A stretch of 64,000 bases of DNA from Maratus speciosus (taxonomy: Eukaryota; Arthropoda; Arachnida; Araneae; Salticidae), in NCBI GenBank assembly GCA_963932465.1, contig OZ010792.1, positions 190,615,556 to 190,679,555 of the forward strand, written 5' to 3'. The notes under the pieces are model-generated. The model saw only the letters and a program-made list of their open reading frames with translations, was not told the DNA's origin and did no database searches. Position numbers and translations under genes: made by a program. Positions 11,426-24,155 of the stretch are shown piece after piece (within the stretch, counting starts at the first letter, position 1; every line of letters begins with the position of its first letter).

Positions 11426-12895
11426 AAGAAGTTTAATATTTTTTTATGAATTATATTTTTAATTTTGGCTATTTCAATACATTGGTTATACCTTTAAGAA
11501 ATAAAACGAAAAGAATTATAAAATTATGATTAAAAAAATGTGTATTAAAAATAATTATTTCCTTCCGATAGATTAGTAGATTGAATATGCTAATTTTGTT
11601 TGATGAAATATAAGTAACAAGAAACAACGATTTCGATACAAATGCAGGTTTTGTATTCTTCTATGAAGTTATTGTAATTCTTATTATTATTTTGTACGGG
11701 CAATTCATAAGTTGTCATGTAAAAATATTTTCCGAGCTGTTTTGAATTTCAACTATAAAAAATATTGTAAAGATTAGGGATCAAATAAAAAGTGGAATAA
11801 TTTAATAAACACGAAATTTCTTCTTTGTCATTGATTTTATTAGTTGGGTTTTTTTTATTAATTTGTTTACTTTCAATTTTAAAATTACCAAAATTTTATT
11901 TTCTTACTAAAAGTATTTCAAAAATGTTGAATTGCGATTAGATATGCTGAGAAATAGTTCGCACTTTATAGATAAAACATTTTATGAAAAATAAATTCAT
12001 AGCTTTTAAAAAGAAGAAACGCAAATAAATGTATTCTTTTCCTCTGAGGAGAGAAAAAAAAATGTTTGATTAAAGCTCGATTGTTTTTTTTTTTCTTACT
12101 TATCGGTTAATGGTCGCCAACTAAAGAATGAAATTATGCAGAATAAAGGAATTCCGAATAAATTTCAGACATTATTACGAGGAAAGAATGCAGCGGCGAA
12201 TGAATTATGTTTCCAAAGTGAAATTGTCATCGGTGACATGTATTTTTGTATTTTATGTCAGCTCTCGTTTGTATTAAAAGAAAAAATCTCCATAATTAAA
12301 GCGTTAAACATAAAATGTAATTTTTATTTTTATTTTTTCGATCAATAAATAAAATAAAAACATTACCACTCATCTAATAAGAAGTAATAACAAAATTACG
12401 AAAATTAAGAAAATTAATTTTTAATTTAGAATCAAAACTTATATTGAATTTTCTACATGTTTAAAAAAAATGTGAAAACGCAGTGAATTTTTAATTGGAA
12501 AAAATTTTAGAAAACCATTTCATACGGAAAATATCTTCTGATAATTAGCATAAACAATGTATTTTTTAACGAAAATTGGTTTCATGCCTGGTAATAATCC
12601 AACACAAAATTGCCCTTATTATTTTTTGATTTTTATTTTATTCACAGTGACAGAATCTGTGTCAGACTTTCTGTGTAGTAAAATGGTCTCTTAGAAAAGT
12701 ATTTCTTAATTTTGCATGTAAATTCAAAAATTACATAAATACATAAATGAGATCTTTTCCCCTTTTAAATAACGATGAATCGGGAATGACATTTCTCGGG
12801 CAAAAATAACTGTAATTGGCTATTTTAATTGAACTGATTATGAAAAAATAACAAATAATAATAATAATAATAAAATTAAACCCTCTTTTAATTAG
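11426..12895. repeat. Tandem segmental duplication, copy 2
   Basis: Second copy of the unit at 9928-11420, head to tail and nearly abutting. It has drifted independently, with indels and many substitutions, yet keeps short near-identical islands. After 12895 a short stretch (to about 12970) again resembles the unit start, possibly the stub of a third copy. A 70-codon frame at 12136 is not conserved in copy 1 and was not called. Confidence 0.8.
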
Positions 12896-14061
12896 CGTTT
12901 AATATTTAGATTAAAAAAGAAACAAGTCTAATTTCAAAACAAATTATAATTATTTCTAATTAAAGCAAATTATAATTATCTTTTAACCCATTCAAGGGCA
13001 ACGTACATCTATTCGTAAAATGCTGAAATCATTGACTGAAGACCAGAATTAAAAAACAAATTTATTTCAAAATAGGTAAAAGCTTATTTTCTTCACTTAC
13101 TTAATAAAATTAAATTTTTCATTCCAAAGTTCTGGCGTCAACGTGGCATTTTGAAATAAAAATTAAGCTGTCTATATTATACCCCACAGCCCTTCCAGGG
13201 GTTAAACACGTAAATTTGGCTTTTTTTATTAAAAAATATTCACCGCTTTTTATTACGTTTGATAATAAGCAAAAAATAATGAATTTATAAAAAAAAAACG
13301 CTATACTTTTGCTTTGTTTCATTTTTAAGATCTGGTAGCCGGAAAATAATACATTTTTAAAGTACCTATTCACGATTTCTAAACTGTTTTCGAAACGTAA
13401 AATAACAATTTAATTAATATTTATCTATTAAATGATCAAAAAGTATTTTATTTTTTAAATTTTTACACTTCATTTTTTTATTTATATTTTCTACTTTTAA
13501 GAGATTAAAATACTTCGTTGTTGCATTTTCACTGCCCATTGGTATATTTCGGCAAGAGTTGTGTAGCGCATTCCATTGTTATAGGAACTCGTAAACAGTT
13601 ATGATCCCAAAGAATATTTCGCGATTTATCATCTGCCGCAGACTAATAGCTAAACGCCTAGAAACTAATTTATTATTTTATAATTAAGTTCTAAATTTAT
13701 TAAAATGTTTTATTGTCATCGGAAGCACACCCATATATATATATATTTTTTTTATATCTCTTCCATATCTGGAAGTGAGTAAAATATCAATTACAAAATA
13801 TCATCTTTTCATACAACAACCAAGTTATATTAAATAAAATAATGTAAAAACACTTCGACAGTATTTATACTCGTAGACAATGATTTACACGTATTTCAAA
13901 TTAAACGACACCGAATTAACGCATGAAGAAAGTGAAAAAAAATATTTATACGGATGTTTTTTTCACTCTAACCTGGTGAGAAAGTGAAAAAACTTTTTTT
14001 ATTACAATACAATATATGAACAGTAACGAACAGTAACGAACAGTTATCTCTCAAAAAAATG
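12896..14061. other. AT-rich sequence; short AT microsatellite and 10-mer repeat
   Basis: No gene recognised. A short (AT)n lies at about 13733-13745. Three tandem copies of AGTAACGAAC lie at about 14020-14046, just left of the Harbinger-like element. Confidence 0.5.
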
Positions 14062-14064
14062 TTA

Positions 14065-14499
14065 TAGACCGAGAGACAGCTGCACAAAACAACATCTCAT
14101 CGAATTGATTACTAGAAATCAGGATTAGTTCAAAATCGATTCACAAATTAAAATGTATTTGGTCAGCCAAGTCATATATTTATGGAAAACACTTGCTGAC
14201 TCGATTTTAGTGGTTGAGTCGCAGGTTTACCATTATCTTTTCCTGCTCCCAGTCCTTCATGTTTTCATACACACATGTTTTCATTGGTTGCAGTAAAACA
14301 CGAGGATAAACGTAGCGATCAACCACTGAAATCAGGTCGCCAAGTGGTTTCCATCAAGATATGATTTGGTAGGCCAGTTGCATTTTAATATGCTAATTGA
14401 GATATGCCTAATCGGAGAAATTTAGCCGTCAACTCGATGAGGTGATGGTCTGTGCAACTGCCACTCCCGGTCTATTAGTATTAGACGTCTCCCGGTCTA
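14065..14499. mobile_element. PIF/Harbinger-like MITE, palindromic, TTA target duplication
   Basis: The whole 435 bp folds as an imperfect palindrome. The tip TAGACCGAGAGACAG pairs with the right tip ending GTCTCCCGGTCTA. Inner blocks such as AGTGGTTGAGTCGCAGGTTT (14206) pair with AGCGATCAACCACT (14310). TTA flanks both ends (14062-14064, 14500-14502), the target size of PIF/Harbinger. A second copy of the right tip at 14464-14473 shows a small terminal duplication. No transposase is present. The superfamily is inferred from target-site length only. Confidence 0.75.
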
Positions 14500-14502
14500 T
14501 TA

Positions 14503-15519
14503 ATAAAATAAACAGAAAGAAGACAAAAAATTAACAAAATACATACGCACATGATGTAGAAATGACTTCCGAAACTGGGATTAACATATTAATGATTTCT
14601 TATAAATTCTTGCTCACAAGTGGATATCAGCTATGTGCAGTGCATTTCCACTGAAAGTATTCAAGCAATATTTTATTTATGGTACGCTACCAGTTGAGAT
14701 ATTAGAGCATTATAACATCTTTTTATTTAGGAAGGAATGAGGTAACTTGCTTTCATAATCAAGAAAGTACTATGAAATTCAAAATTCTAAAAATAAAATA
14801 AAATGCAACCATTTTATAGGCAGCATAAAGGCATATATGTTTTGTATTCTGTTTTTCTGAGTCGTCTTTTAGGGAGGGAGAGGAAGGAGCGGTTTCAAAT
14901 TTCATTACCTTCATTTTCGTATTATTTCTGTATACTCAACATGCTATGCAAATCAAGAGTTAAGTATGTTGTGACATAGAAAGTAAAGTTACACATAAAT
15001 AAATGGATGAAATTGTGATACGAATTTATTTCTCTACTGCAGTAAATAATACGAAAAGCAAAGTCTGTCGTCCTTGCAGAAGGGTGGAATGTTAAATAAA
15101 TATTTGTATAGAGGGAAGGTAAAGTCTAAAACCGCATATCTTATTATTAGTTTCTTCTTGAAGGCCGAATTTCCAACAGCATTTAATGTAACTTTGCATA
15201 CATATTATTAAGGTATCATTATAACCATAATATCATTTTAAACATATGATTAGTTCATCAAACCTTTATTAATAAAAGATTACATACAAACAGAAAAATC
15301 AATAATTTGCCTTTATCCACCAGCGGGGTAAAATCACATGTACATGTACTCTTACCAAAAATGAAAAATATTTAGATTTTCTTTTAAAAGTAACACTATG
15401 TTCTATTTTACAATTTGACTAAGGAACTAAACTAATAATATTTCAATTATACTTATAATGGTTTAAGAATTAAAAACTGCATTATAACTGGAGAAATCGC
15501 AGAAACGAAGTTCGCCTCT
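14503..15519. other. AT-rich sequence, no feature seen
   Basis: No gene or repeat recognised between the Harbinger-like element and the first Helitron-like copy. Confidence 0.5.
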
Positions 15520-16955
15520 TTATCATCTCTCTATTCTAAAAAAAAGTAACTACCGCTGTCACCGCCGCCGCCGCCGCCGCCGGTTTTGAATTTTTTGTGA
15601 CCGGAGGTCTTTCTTCGTTAACATTAAGAAAAATAATGCATACAAAAATATGAAAATCGGTAGTATTATACACAAATGTTTGATAAACACGCTGATGCAG
15701 ACAGATTTCAGATCGAAGAATTATTTAAAGAGATATTTAATGCTAAAGTTGGACAAAATCGTTCCACTAAAAAAGTTTTATAGGAGCAAAAACTGTTCAT
15801 AGGAATTTAAACATTTTTAGATCATTTTATGCGTTAGAATTTGCCGGAGTGCAGATTGCATTAATTTTTTTATTTTGACTCATTTTTTCAGGTTTTATTT
15901 CTATTTTAAATTCAAATTTTCAGCATTTCTAGAGATATTTTTTACAGATTTCAGAAAATTGTACTAATTTAAACTGTTGCCAACTGTATAAAAAGCGCAA
16001 GCAATAATGTTTGCTTCAAATTTAAAATTTATTTACACGTGACTATTATAAACAGGAAAAAAACTTTCAAATTAGAATTAAATAATTATGTATAAAAAGC
16101 AGGAACTTATTAAAAATTACGTCATAAAAAGCATACACGACACGTGAATTTTAAAAGAGAAAGGATATTGTAAAATAATAAATTCATTAACATGCGTTAG
16201 AAGTCTTAGGAGAAATTACGTCATATTTACGTCACATTATAGTTATTACATAAAATGAACACAAAATAATATTGCAAAAAAGTTTAAATTTAGAAATTGC
16301 GCTAGACATTTATTTAATATTTTGAGAGGATATTTTCAACTATTTTTGTTAGGAAAGCGCAAATAATATTTCATTGCTAACAAAAGTACTTTCACGCGAT
16401 TATTTAAAAGAGAAAGAATAGCTTGGTAAAAATTACGTCAGATTAAAAACGATTAATTTAAAATGTCTCATTTAAAAGAACTTTCTTTTCGCTTTGTTAA
16501 AAAATACCAGGAGACAAAGACTCTGTTTACTTAATTCCTTTTATATTAGCTTATTTTGAAATGTTGTTACACGTGTCTACGTCATCAAGTTATTTTTATT
16601 TCGACGTTTTATTTGTATTTTTATTAATGTTGTACGAATTTATTTGTTCTTTCGTTATTTAAAATAAAAATTATGTCAATTTGTATAATTTGGCGAGTGG
16701 TTTGGCGATTTATATAATTTGGCGAAATGGGTCGACGGGATAATCAAGTAGTACCGCAGCGGATTTGGCGTTAAAATTCCCCAATCAAAGAGAAATGAAT
16801 AGAAATTCGTTTATAGGGAGATCGCCACTGTTTTTTAAATTATAATTCAATCTTTCGAAATCTTTTTAAAGCCGATCAAATTAGCGTGCATTTAGAGCTT
16901 GCGGTGTCTGGACGGGGGTTGGCGAGCGTAGCTCGTAGGGGGCTGAGCCCCCTAG
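15520..16955 (+). mobile_element. Helitron-like non-autonomous element, copy 1 (most complete)
   Basis: Homologous to 39264-39546 (reverse), 44306-45401 and 47905-49760. Shared landmarks are a CCG-repeat segment (15556-15582), TGACCGGAGGTCTTTCTTCG (15598), GTTTGATAAACACGCTGATG (15678), repeated TTTACACGTGACTAT and AATTACGTCA motifs, and a GC-rich end. The end reads AGCTCGTAGGGGGCTGAGCC then CCCTAG followed by T, with an 8 bp stem (TAGGGGGC / GCCCCCTA) around TGA. A terminal hairpin plus CTAG fits a Helitron 3' end, though the stem overlaps the CTAG rather than lying upstream. No Rep/helicase is encoded. The exact 5' end is uncertain. Confidence 0.65.
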
Positions 16956-17365
16956 TATTTAAAAAAATCATAATAACTCTTGTTCGTGTAGTTTTAAGTG
17001 TTCTTTCTCCAAATTACATTAACGGACTATTTAGTTCTTGTTTTCTAATATTCCTTTCATTCCATGTAGAATATTCAGTTTTCCCCACTTATACGGTATT
17101 ACACTACTTTCCGTGTAGATGAGATAATTTGCTGAAGACAAATTATCTTTCACAATTCTCCTCCATCCTCGTTGCTGCTGACGATAATCAGCACAATAAG
17201 CCTTTTCAACACGCATATATAAGCAGAGAATGCAATTAGAAGAGTATTTTTTTTTCAAATATGAAGAATGATGAGTATTATAAATTTGCGTAAATTTTTA
17301 TAATGTTTGATTATTAATGTGTTTTTGTTTTACATGTTTATGTTTCTCTACCAGCGTGTTATGTA
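16956..17365. other. Flanking sequence, no feature seen
   Basis: Between the Helitron-like end and the next TIR element. Short overlapping frames on both strands have no recognised protein. Confidence 0.4.
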
Positions 17366-19683
17366 CAGTCGTGGAAAAAAAAAAAAAGTAAACACCCCGT
17401 ACTAACTCCTCAACAAATTATCGTAGAAGAAATTTACTGGTACCGAACGATCGGAAATAAAGTCTACTTTTAAATGATGTATATAAAATTTGCTTACGGG
17501 GCCATCTACATATTATAACAAACCATAACTTTGTTTTTTTTCAATAGCAGTACACAATTCTGACAGCACAAATGAACACTACACCCTTCAATTAGCCTAA
17601 AAACAAATATTTATGCAATTCGTACCATTAAGTTTCCGAGAAATTAATTATTTTAAAACGAGCGTATTTTAGGGGCTGTATTCAAATTGAATAGTACCCG
17701 AGCCAGGTGCAAATTTTGTCAGTTATTTCCTCTCGGCCGATAATTTGTAAAATGCTTCAGATAGTTGTATCATGAAGCTCCGTGAACGTCAGCTGCGGTT
17801 CTGTGGGTGGGTTGAGCTAGAGGTCTGCACGGGCCAACATTTCCAGGGCCGGGCCCGGCCCGACTCATAGAGAAAAAAAATCGGCCCGGCCCGTCCCCGT
17901 TAAAAAAAACTAAAAGTTTGGCCCGGGCCCAGCCCGGCCCGTAGAAAAATAATTTTGGCCCGGCCCGGCCCGATAAAAAAATTAAAAGTTCGGCCCGAGC
18001 CCGGCCCGGCCCGGAAAAAAGTTATAATGTCGGCCCGGGCCCGGCCCGGCCCGAGTGAACTTCTACAAAACATTGATTTTTACGTCGAATTGATTAAAAA
18101 TTTGTCTCGTACGAGGAGTTCTGACCAAAAATATTTATCTTAACTTTTTTTTCATGCTTATAATCTTTATTTTTATAGAAGTGCAGCAGGCAACGATATT
18201 TATTTTTTTAATGAATCTCTATTTCTTGTATGTATTTGTTTCAGTTATCATTAATATTGTTAATCCATATCCCATGTAAAAATCAGAAAAATGCTATACA
18301 GTAAAATCTTCTAAGTTTGAATTGCATAGAAAAGAAAAAAAAAATGCGTTATAGACAAGTTCCCTTCTTAGCAAGTGTAAATGTATTATATATTCTTTGC
18401 TTACTTATTAGTATATTAATTTTGCATGGATCAACACGTTTTTCAGTTTAAAACAAGGTTCCGTCATAGGCAGGTTCCTTTTCACACATTTTACTGTATT
18501 TTAGTTTAGTTATATTTTAATATGCGTAGAAATCTACTATTCTTTAAAAATAATAAATTTTACTGTTTAAGTGTAGAATAATGGCGATTCAAAAATGTAT
18601 GCATTTTTTGCAAAAACTTTTGGGCCAGGCTTAATTTAACTGACCTTTAAATGGACCAAGCCACGCTGAGACAATGATTTTCATACGGGCTGGCTCAAAT
18701 CTAGGACTGAAAATTTATGGCCGTGAAAACTAGGAATGAAACCAGGCCCGGCCCGGCCCGAGCCTTCAGAGAAAAGTATGGCGCGGGCCCGAACAGAGTG
18801 GAGCCCGGGTCCGGCCCGGCCCGAGTGCCGTGAATGAAAATCGGCCCGAGCCCGGCCCGTGCAAATCTCTAGGTTGAGCAGAGGTAGCCTCTCAAACACC
18901 TAAAAAAAAAAAAATAAAAAAAAAAAAAAAATCTGTCATTTCCTCCCGTTTGAAAATTTGTCAAATTATAGCTAACCCAATATCTTGAAGAAAAAAAAAT
19001 CAGCTGCTTATAAAGTGGTGGTTAATATGTCAGTTGGTCACACGAACATGAAAAAAATATACAGGGTGCAAAGGAAAGTCCCTTTAATCTGAAAATACTT
19101 GCGAACGGAAAGAGCTACAGCTATGGAAGTGAGGTAACGGTATAGTAAAGTGACAACTCCCGATTTAATGCAAACGACAGCAGCGCCTCCTAGTGGCTAA
19201 ATTTGGAAGATAGCTATTGAAAATCGTAAACGAAAAGAAATAGAGCAAAATTTCCAATTAGAAAGTTTTAGAGCATCAGTTAATTAGTACTAGTATTATT
19301 GCTACAAAAAAATAGCACATTAGAAGCATAATTTCAGGAGATATAAATAAAAATATGAAAACGTAATTTAACGTTAGAAGCACTAAATTTTGAAAGTTTA
19401 TAATTAAAAAACTTATCATTCAAATGACTTAAAATTTGGTGTCTAAGCATAGTTTGAACCGAAGATTTGAAATATCTTGTTAAAATTGGGTATTGCCATT
19501 GAAAAAAATGAAGTTTGGAGTCGTTTTAATATGTAGATGTCCCGCTAAGAAAATGTTATCTATACATCATTTAAAAGTAGAAATAAAAAAGAAGTTTCCA
19601 ATCGTTCGGTACAAGTAACTTTTGTCTACGATAATTTGCTGAGGAATTAGTAGGGGGGTGTTTACTTTTTTTTCCCACGACTG
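17366..19683. mobile_element. Tc1/mariner-type element with long TIRs, interrupted by a hAT-like insertion
   Basis: Left tip CAGTCGTGGAAAAAAA and right tip TTTCCCACGACTG are inverted, with TA at both sides (17364-17365, 19684-19685). Inverted homology extends at least 200 bp inward, including the block TTAAATGATGTATA (17471) pairing with 19564, and CATCTACATATTA pairing near 19530. The CAGTCGTGG tip is typical of Tc1-like TIRs. No transposase survives. Without the nested 17818-18871 insertion and its extra target copy the element would be about 1.26 kb. A fragment with a TACAGGGTG tip at 19057-19200 may be a further insertion. Confidence 0.78.
17818..18871. mobile_element. hAT-like element, GC-rich subterminal repeats, perfect 8 bp TSD
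   Basis: The element starts TAGAGGTCTGCACGGGCC and ends GGCCCGTGCAAATCTCTA, near-perfect inverted tips. The flanking octamer GGTTGAGC is identical at 17810-17817 and 18872-18879, the target size of hAT transposons. Tandem GGCCCGG-type motifs fill both subterminal regions (17826-18060, 18735-18870), in sharp contrast to the AT-rich core and surroundings. No transposase is present. Frames rich in Arg, Pro, Ala and Gly there are artefacts of the repeat. Confidence 0.9.
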
Positions 19684-19685
19684 TA

Positions 19686-20968
19686 CATGAAACTTTTTAA
19701 AATTTTCATCAAAACCAATCGTGCATTTTGTTTGGGGACATAATACATTTGAGAGTTTTATGAATTTTAATTTATGATAGAGGAGTAGATATATGAACCA
19801 CAATGGCAGCAGCTCTGACCAGTGGAAAAGTGATGAGAAGGAAGGCACTTAAACCAAATCCAATTTGGTATGTGAAGATTTTTTTCTGCGCTCTTGGAAA
19901 CGTTTTAAACAGAGATGAAGCAATAATGCAGCAGAAACTTTAACTTTTATTTTGGCTTGGGCTACTTTTTGACGAGGCCTCTACAATTAGCGGTATTAAA
20001 TCTCTATAGATTCTGAGAGTCACTATTGGCAGTACTGGAAATAATCAATAATAACGAAAGAATACAAATATTTGTAACATTAAATCACGAACACACCACA
20101 CCATTCTTTTTAATGTCCAAAAAACCACCGAATTTTGGCATCATATTTTGGAATCTTCGATTAATTTTACCTTCGAATATCGGACGGGAAGTTGTTCAGT
20201 TAACTAGTTTACAAATTATTAAGATATAAATTTTAAAAATTTTAATTTTTTTAGGAATTATCAAGGTTGCTTTATACTCTGGAACATGCCGTCCTAAAAA
20301 TAAGACATGTCATTCCACTTAACTCCAACTGAGTGTATTTACACACCTTTCCAATATTGAAAATCCACTTATTCGATAAGAGTGTATATCATCCATCTTG
20401 CGGAGTGATTATTTTCATTCCTTTTTGATAAGCCATTTTCATTCTTTTTTTACTAGATTAACAGGAAGAGTGAGTGACTGCACTCCTTATTGAGAATCTA
20501 TTTTTATACCCTTTTTTGAAAAAAATAAGAGGTAAAACAAGTTATTTCACTCGTATTTTCAGGAGTTATTTTTTTTTTTTGTTTTGTTTTTTTTGTTTTG
20601 TTTTGTTTTTGAATATATATAATTTCCCAGTTTGAAAAATTTATTATTTTTAAACCTCAATTTTGTTTTAATTTAATCCAGATTACATAGAAGAAATTTT
20701 GTTTTTCATTTTTGAAAGACAAATTAAAAAAAATAATAATAAAAAAGATAATCCATACCAAGACAACAATTTTTCTTCTGGTAAATATCCTGAAGCTCGT
20801 TGTTTTTGCTTTGTCTTTCTTTTAATGATTTTTTTTAGTATTTTCCCATTTCTGTATAATTTTAACGTTATTAGTCTGAATGCGGAAATGTGGATTTCTT
20901 TTATTATTTCTGATATTATTATATATTCTAATTCCTACTATATTTTGCTTTTGACACAGACAGATAAC
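19686..20968. other. AT-rich sequence, no gene recognised
   Basis: Contains a T-rich (GTTTT)n-like stretch around 20570-20610. Frames of 67 to 106 codons here and just beyond have AT-driven composition and no recognisable domain. Confidence 0.45.
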
Positions 20969-20983
20969 TACCCTCATAGCATG

Positions 20984-21085
20984 CATGGTCACAGTGACGT
21001 CATTGTGACGTCACTGTAAGTCACTGTGGTCACGTCACATCTGTGACCAAAATGCCACCCCTCAGTGATGTCACATTGTGACTGA
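20984..21085. repeat. Left TGACGTCA / GTCAC cluster
   Basis: About 100 bp with repeated GTCAC/GTGAC half-sites and two TGACGTCA palindromes near 20995 and 21007. The octamer is the consensus cAMP-response-element (CREB/ATF) site. Any regulatory role is inference; a subterminal transposase-binding array is equally likely. Confidence 0.7.
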
Positions 21086-22423
21086 AATGTGAACTTCTTA
21101 GAAAACTTAAAAATATTAAAAAAATTATTAAAAACATGTTATTTACTGTAAAAAATATTTTTCTGCCGGATTTAAATTTTTTTTAAACCGTGGTCCAAGT
21201 TGCCTCTGTGCCTCTAACCAAAACTTTTTATTTTCATATAACATGAAATGTAATTAATTCATCAGCGACACAAAAAGATTTCCTAATTATGCGAATTTCA
21301 TAATATTAAAAAAATGTTTTAGGTAAACAGACCTCGACTTATCTTTTATAAAGATTTTTGTAAATGATCATCTGTTATGCTAGAAGTTTCTCAAAGAGTA
21401 GTCGAAACATTTCTGTGGTTTCAAACTAAAAACTTTCTATTACAGTTAAGTCTGCAGCTTTTAAATGAGCACGCAGAAAGCGTCTTCAAATTTTAGTCAT
21501 ATATGCATTTCTTGCTTTATAATTTGCATTCAAGTCATTTTTTTTCCTCTTGGTGTTTCACTATTTTAAGTAACTTTTTTTTTTTTTTTTTTTTTTTTTT
21601 AATTCTACTTCTTTCAGACGTTTAAAATAAAATTGACATTTTCCGAATATAAAATTAATGTACAAAATTTAGGCAAAGCCCATGACATAATTAATTATTC
21701 ATATTTTATTTTTTGTTTTCAAAATATATCTTTAAAAATTATTTTACAAGATGTTTTATTCTAAAGAAAATTAATATTAAGATAATCACATATTGACAAA
21801 GAAAAACTCATCTCTTCTCGATAATCTTGTTGTATTTTTTAAGAAGATATTTTGTATATATTACCTGTGATACAAATTTTACTTTTAAAAAAGGAGGGGG
21901 TGATCATTATTACCATTAAATTAATTTATACACATTTTGAAAAATTAAGCAATACTTTATCTAGTAAACTGTAATTATGGATAATATTATTATTATAATT
22001 TACGTAAATGAAACTTTACAATTCAATAAAACTGATAAAAATAAAAGGTGAAATACAATAAAACATTTTCAAACAGGAAATTGAATTAGGGACAATTTAA
22101 TAAAATTATTACGTATTTAATTTCCTTCCGAAACTGTTGTATAGAAAAACAAATAAAACCGAAAAAACATCTGCTTCGAACTTCGAAACTTAAAAATCGT
22201 CTGCATCTGCACTATTTCAGTTGTTAGTACTCACCGCAGAATAACGGATAAAAGTAACAGTGAAGCTTTTTAGAATAAACGCGGGAAGTTCTGTGGACAC
22301 TTGACAGCATAGACGTGTTGACACGGATTTAAAAAGTGAAACAAGAACGTTCTCAAGATCCAAGTTAGTTCAGCTAACAAAATATAAACCCGAGAAAATT
22401 ACGGTAGCTTTGACTTGTTGAAG

Positions 22424-22511
22424 ATGATTCAAGTCATTGCTATGGTACTTATTATCGGATTTAATTGGTTCCCCAAAATCAAAGTATCACGTACAACGTC
22501 AATGAAATTAG
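22424..22511 (+). CDS. Possible first coding exon of a secreted protein
   Basis: An ATG opens 29 codons beginning MIQVIAMVLIIGF, with a hydrophobic stretch of about 12 residues near the N terminus like a signal peptide. It then reaches G|GTATGT, a good splice donor at 22512; unspliced, the frame stops two codons later. The preceding 230 bp (about 22190-22423) is less AT-rich and less repetitive than its surroundings and could be a 5' UTR. No downstream exon or acceptor could be matched with confidence, and the protein is not recognised. It may be a real host exon, an exon of the surrounding putative transposon, or chance. Confidence 0.25.
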
Positions 22512-22517
22512 GTATGT

Positions 22518-22758
22518 AAAAATACTATTTTCCCTGTTTGCTTTTTATTAACCGCAACCATTTTAGTTAGCTTCTCATAAACATGCTGTAGAGCATAAAT
22601 ATTTCACTACATTTATTTTTTATTTTGTTGAAATATCTAAAATATTATTTTCCCTGTTTGCTTTTTTGTTAATTACAATGATTTTAGTTATCTTCTAATA
22701 AACATGTTACAGAACACAAATATTTCATTACATTTATTTTTTATTTTGTTAAAATATC
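22518..22758. repeat. Tandem duplication of about 119 bp
   Basis: Two adjacent copies share TATTTTCCCTGTTTGCTTTT, then TTTTAGTTA, then ATAAACATG, then CATTTATTTTTTATTTTGTT. They start about 22522 and 22641 and differ at scattered positions. They lie immediately after the putative splice donor at 22512. Confidence 0.88.
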
Positions 22759-23726
22759 TAACTTCCTTTTGAACAGCTTTGATCAGATTATTAAAATTAG
22801 TGATTTAAATTGCATTTTAATCTGGTTTATTTTCTTATTTAAATATTTGGTTAAAACCACATGGTGTCATAAATATGAAAGTATATGGACAAGTATTATA
22901 ATCAGTCATTAATATAATTAATAAACATTTCAAGATAATTAAATTATTTAAAGAAAAAGTCTTTTTATGGAATAAAATTATTGGCAAACATAATTTTTTT
23001 AATTTCGTATTAAGTGATGGTCTTAAACAATTTGCATTGCATGTTTTTATTTGAAAAATTGCATCTGCTCAGAAGAGGAATTTATAAAAAATAAGACACA
23101 ACGGAAACGTATACTATTAAAAGAGATCGTAGATATGTAATGTTAAGAAAAAAAAATGATTATTTAATGTATTATTCAACCTGAGAAATGTTTTAAAATC
23201 TATAAAGAAATAGTCATCGCGGGTGAAAGCTTTTCAGTTGTTAAACATTCTTACTGAAATGTTTTCAAAGTGAACTAGAAGTCTGTTGGCAAATGAAAAT
23301 ATAGAAGTTACGCAATCTGTAAGTGTTTAAATATGATTTTACTTTAAAAATAACGCAAATACTTGAACGGTATGGATCTAAAATGTAATAATCATCTTTT
23401 ATTATTTGCTTTTTTTCTGGATAATTTTATCATTTTATCTCCTGAATGATTTTATCGAGATAAATTTCAAAGTATCGATATTATACACTCTTTATAAACA
23501 GCGTGATTAAAATGGATTTCTTATTTATAATTATCATAATCTTGTAAATAAAATATTAATAATAATAATGAACCTACGTGTGGCTCTATTTTGTGTTTAT
23601 GGGCTCAATTTTTATACTTTATTTACATTAAAAAGTAGTTAACCATTTGATACTGTGTTCATTATTTTGTTTTATTGTGTCATATAAAAATAAATATGAT
23701 TATTTGTATTTCTAATGCAATATATA

Positions 23727-24155
23727 CAGTAGAGTGCCGATTGTCCGAACAAGTCGGGACCGACCCTAGTTCGGATAAACAAAAGTTCGGATAAATGGGC
23801 AGACAATTTAAGGGGTGCTCCTGACTATTCTAAAACCTTCACACTTTATCTAGGTTTAGGACTGACAGCACCAGTTAGTACTGGAGTGCTTAAAAATTGT
23901 TTTGTTTTTTTTTAATTGTTTTTTGTTTACTTTTTTATTTTTTAATTTTTTTTTTCTTTTAATCATTTTCTAAACTTCAGAGATTATAATTTAAGCAAAA
24001 AATAAATTGGAAGTTAGGTGTTTTTTATTCTTTTTTAGAGAGAGAAATATTTGGATAATTGGAAATTCGGCTAAAAAGAATTCTTTGAGAGAAATATGCT
24101 GTTCGGATAATTGGAAGTTCGGTTAATTGGAGTTCCGATAATCGGCGTTCTACTG
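23727..24155. mobile_element. pogo/Tigger-like MITE, copy 1
   Basis: The left tip CAGTAGAGTGCCGATTGTCC and right tip (reverse-complemented) CAGTAGAACGCCGATTATCG are flanked by TA at both ends. CAGTAGAAC-type tips followed by degenerate GATTATCCGAAC repeats are characteristic of pogo/Tigger elements of the Tc1/mariner superfamily. The 429 bp interior is AT-rich and non-coding, with further TTCGGATAA motifs inside each end. Confidence 0.82.

Noticed and set aside
17955..18899. Arg/Pro/Ala/Gly-rich frames in the GC-rich segment
   Set aside because: They translate the GGCCCGG subterminal repeats of the hAT-like element and have no domain.
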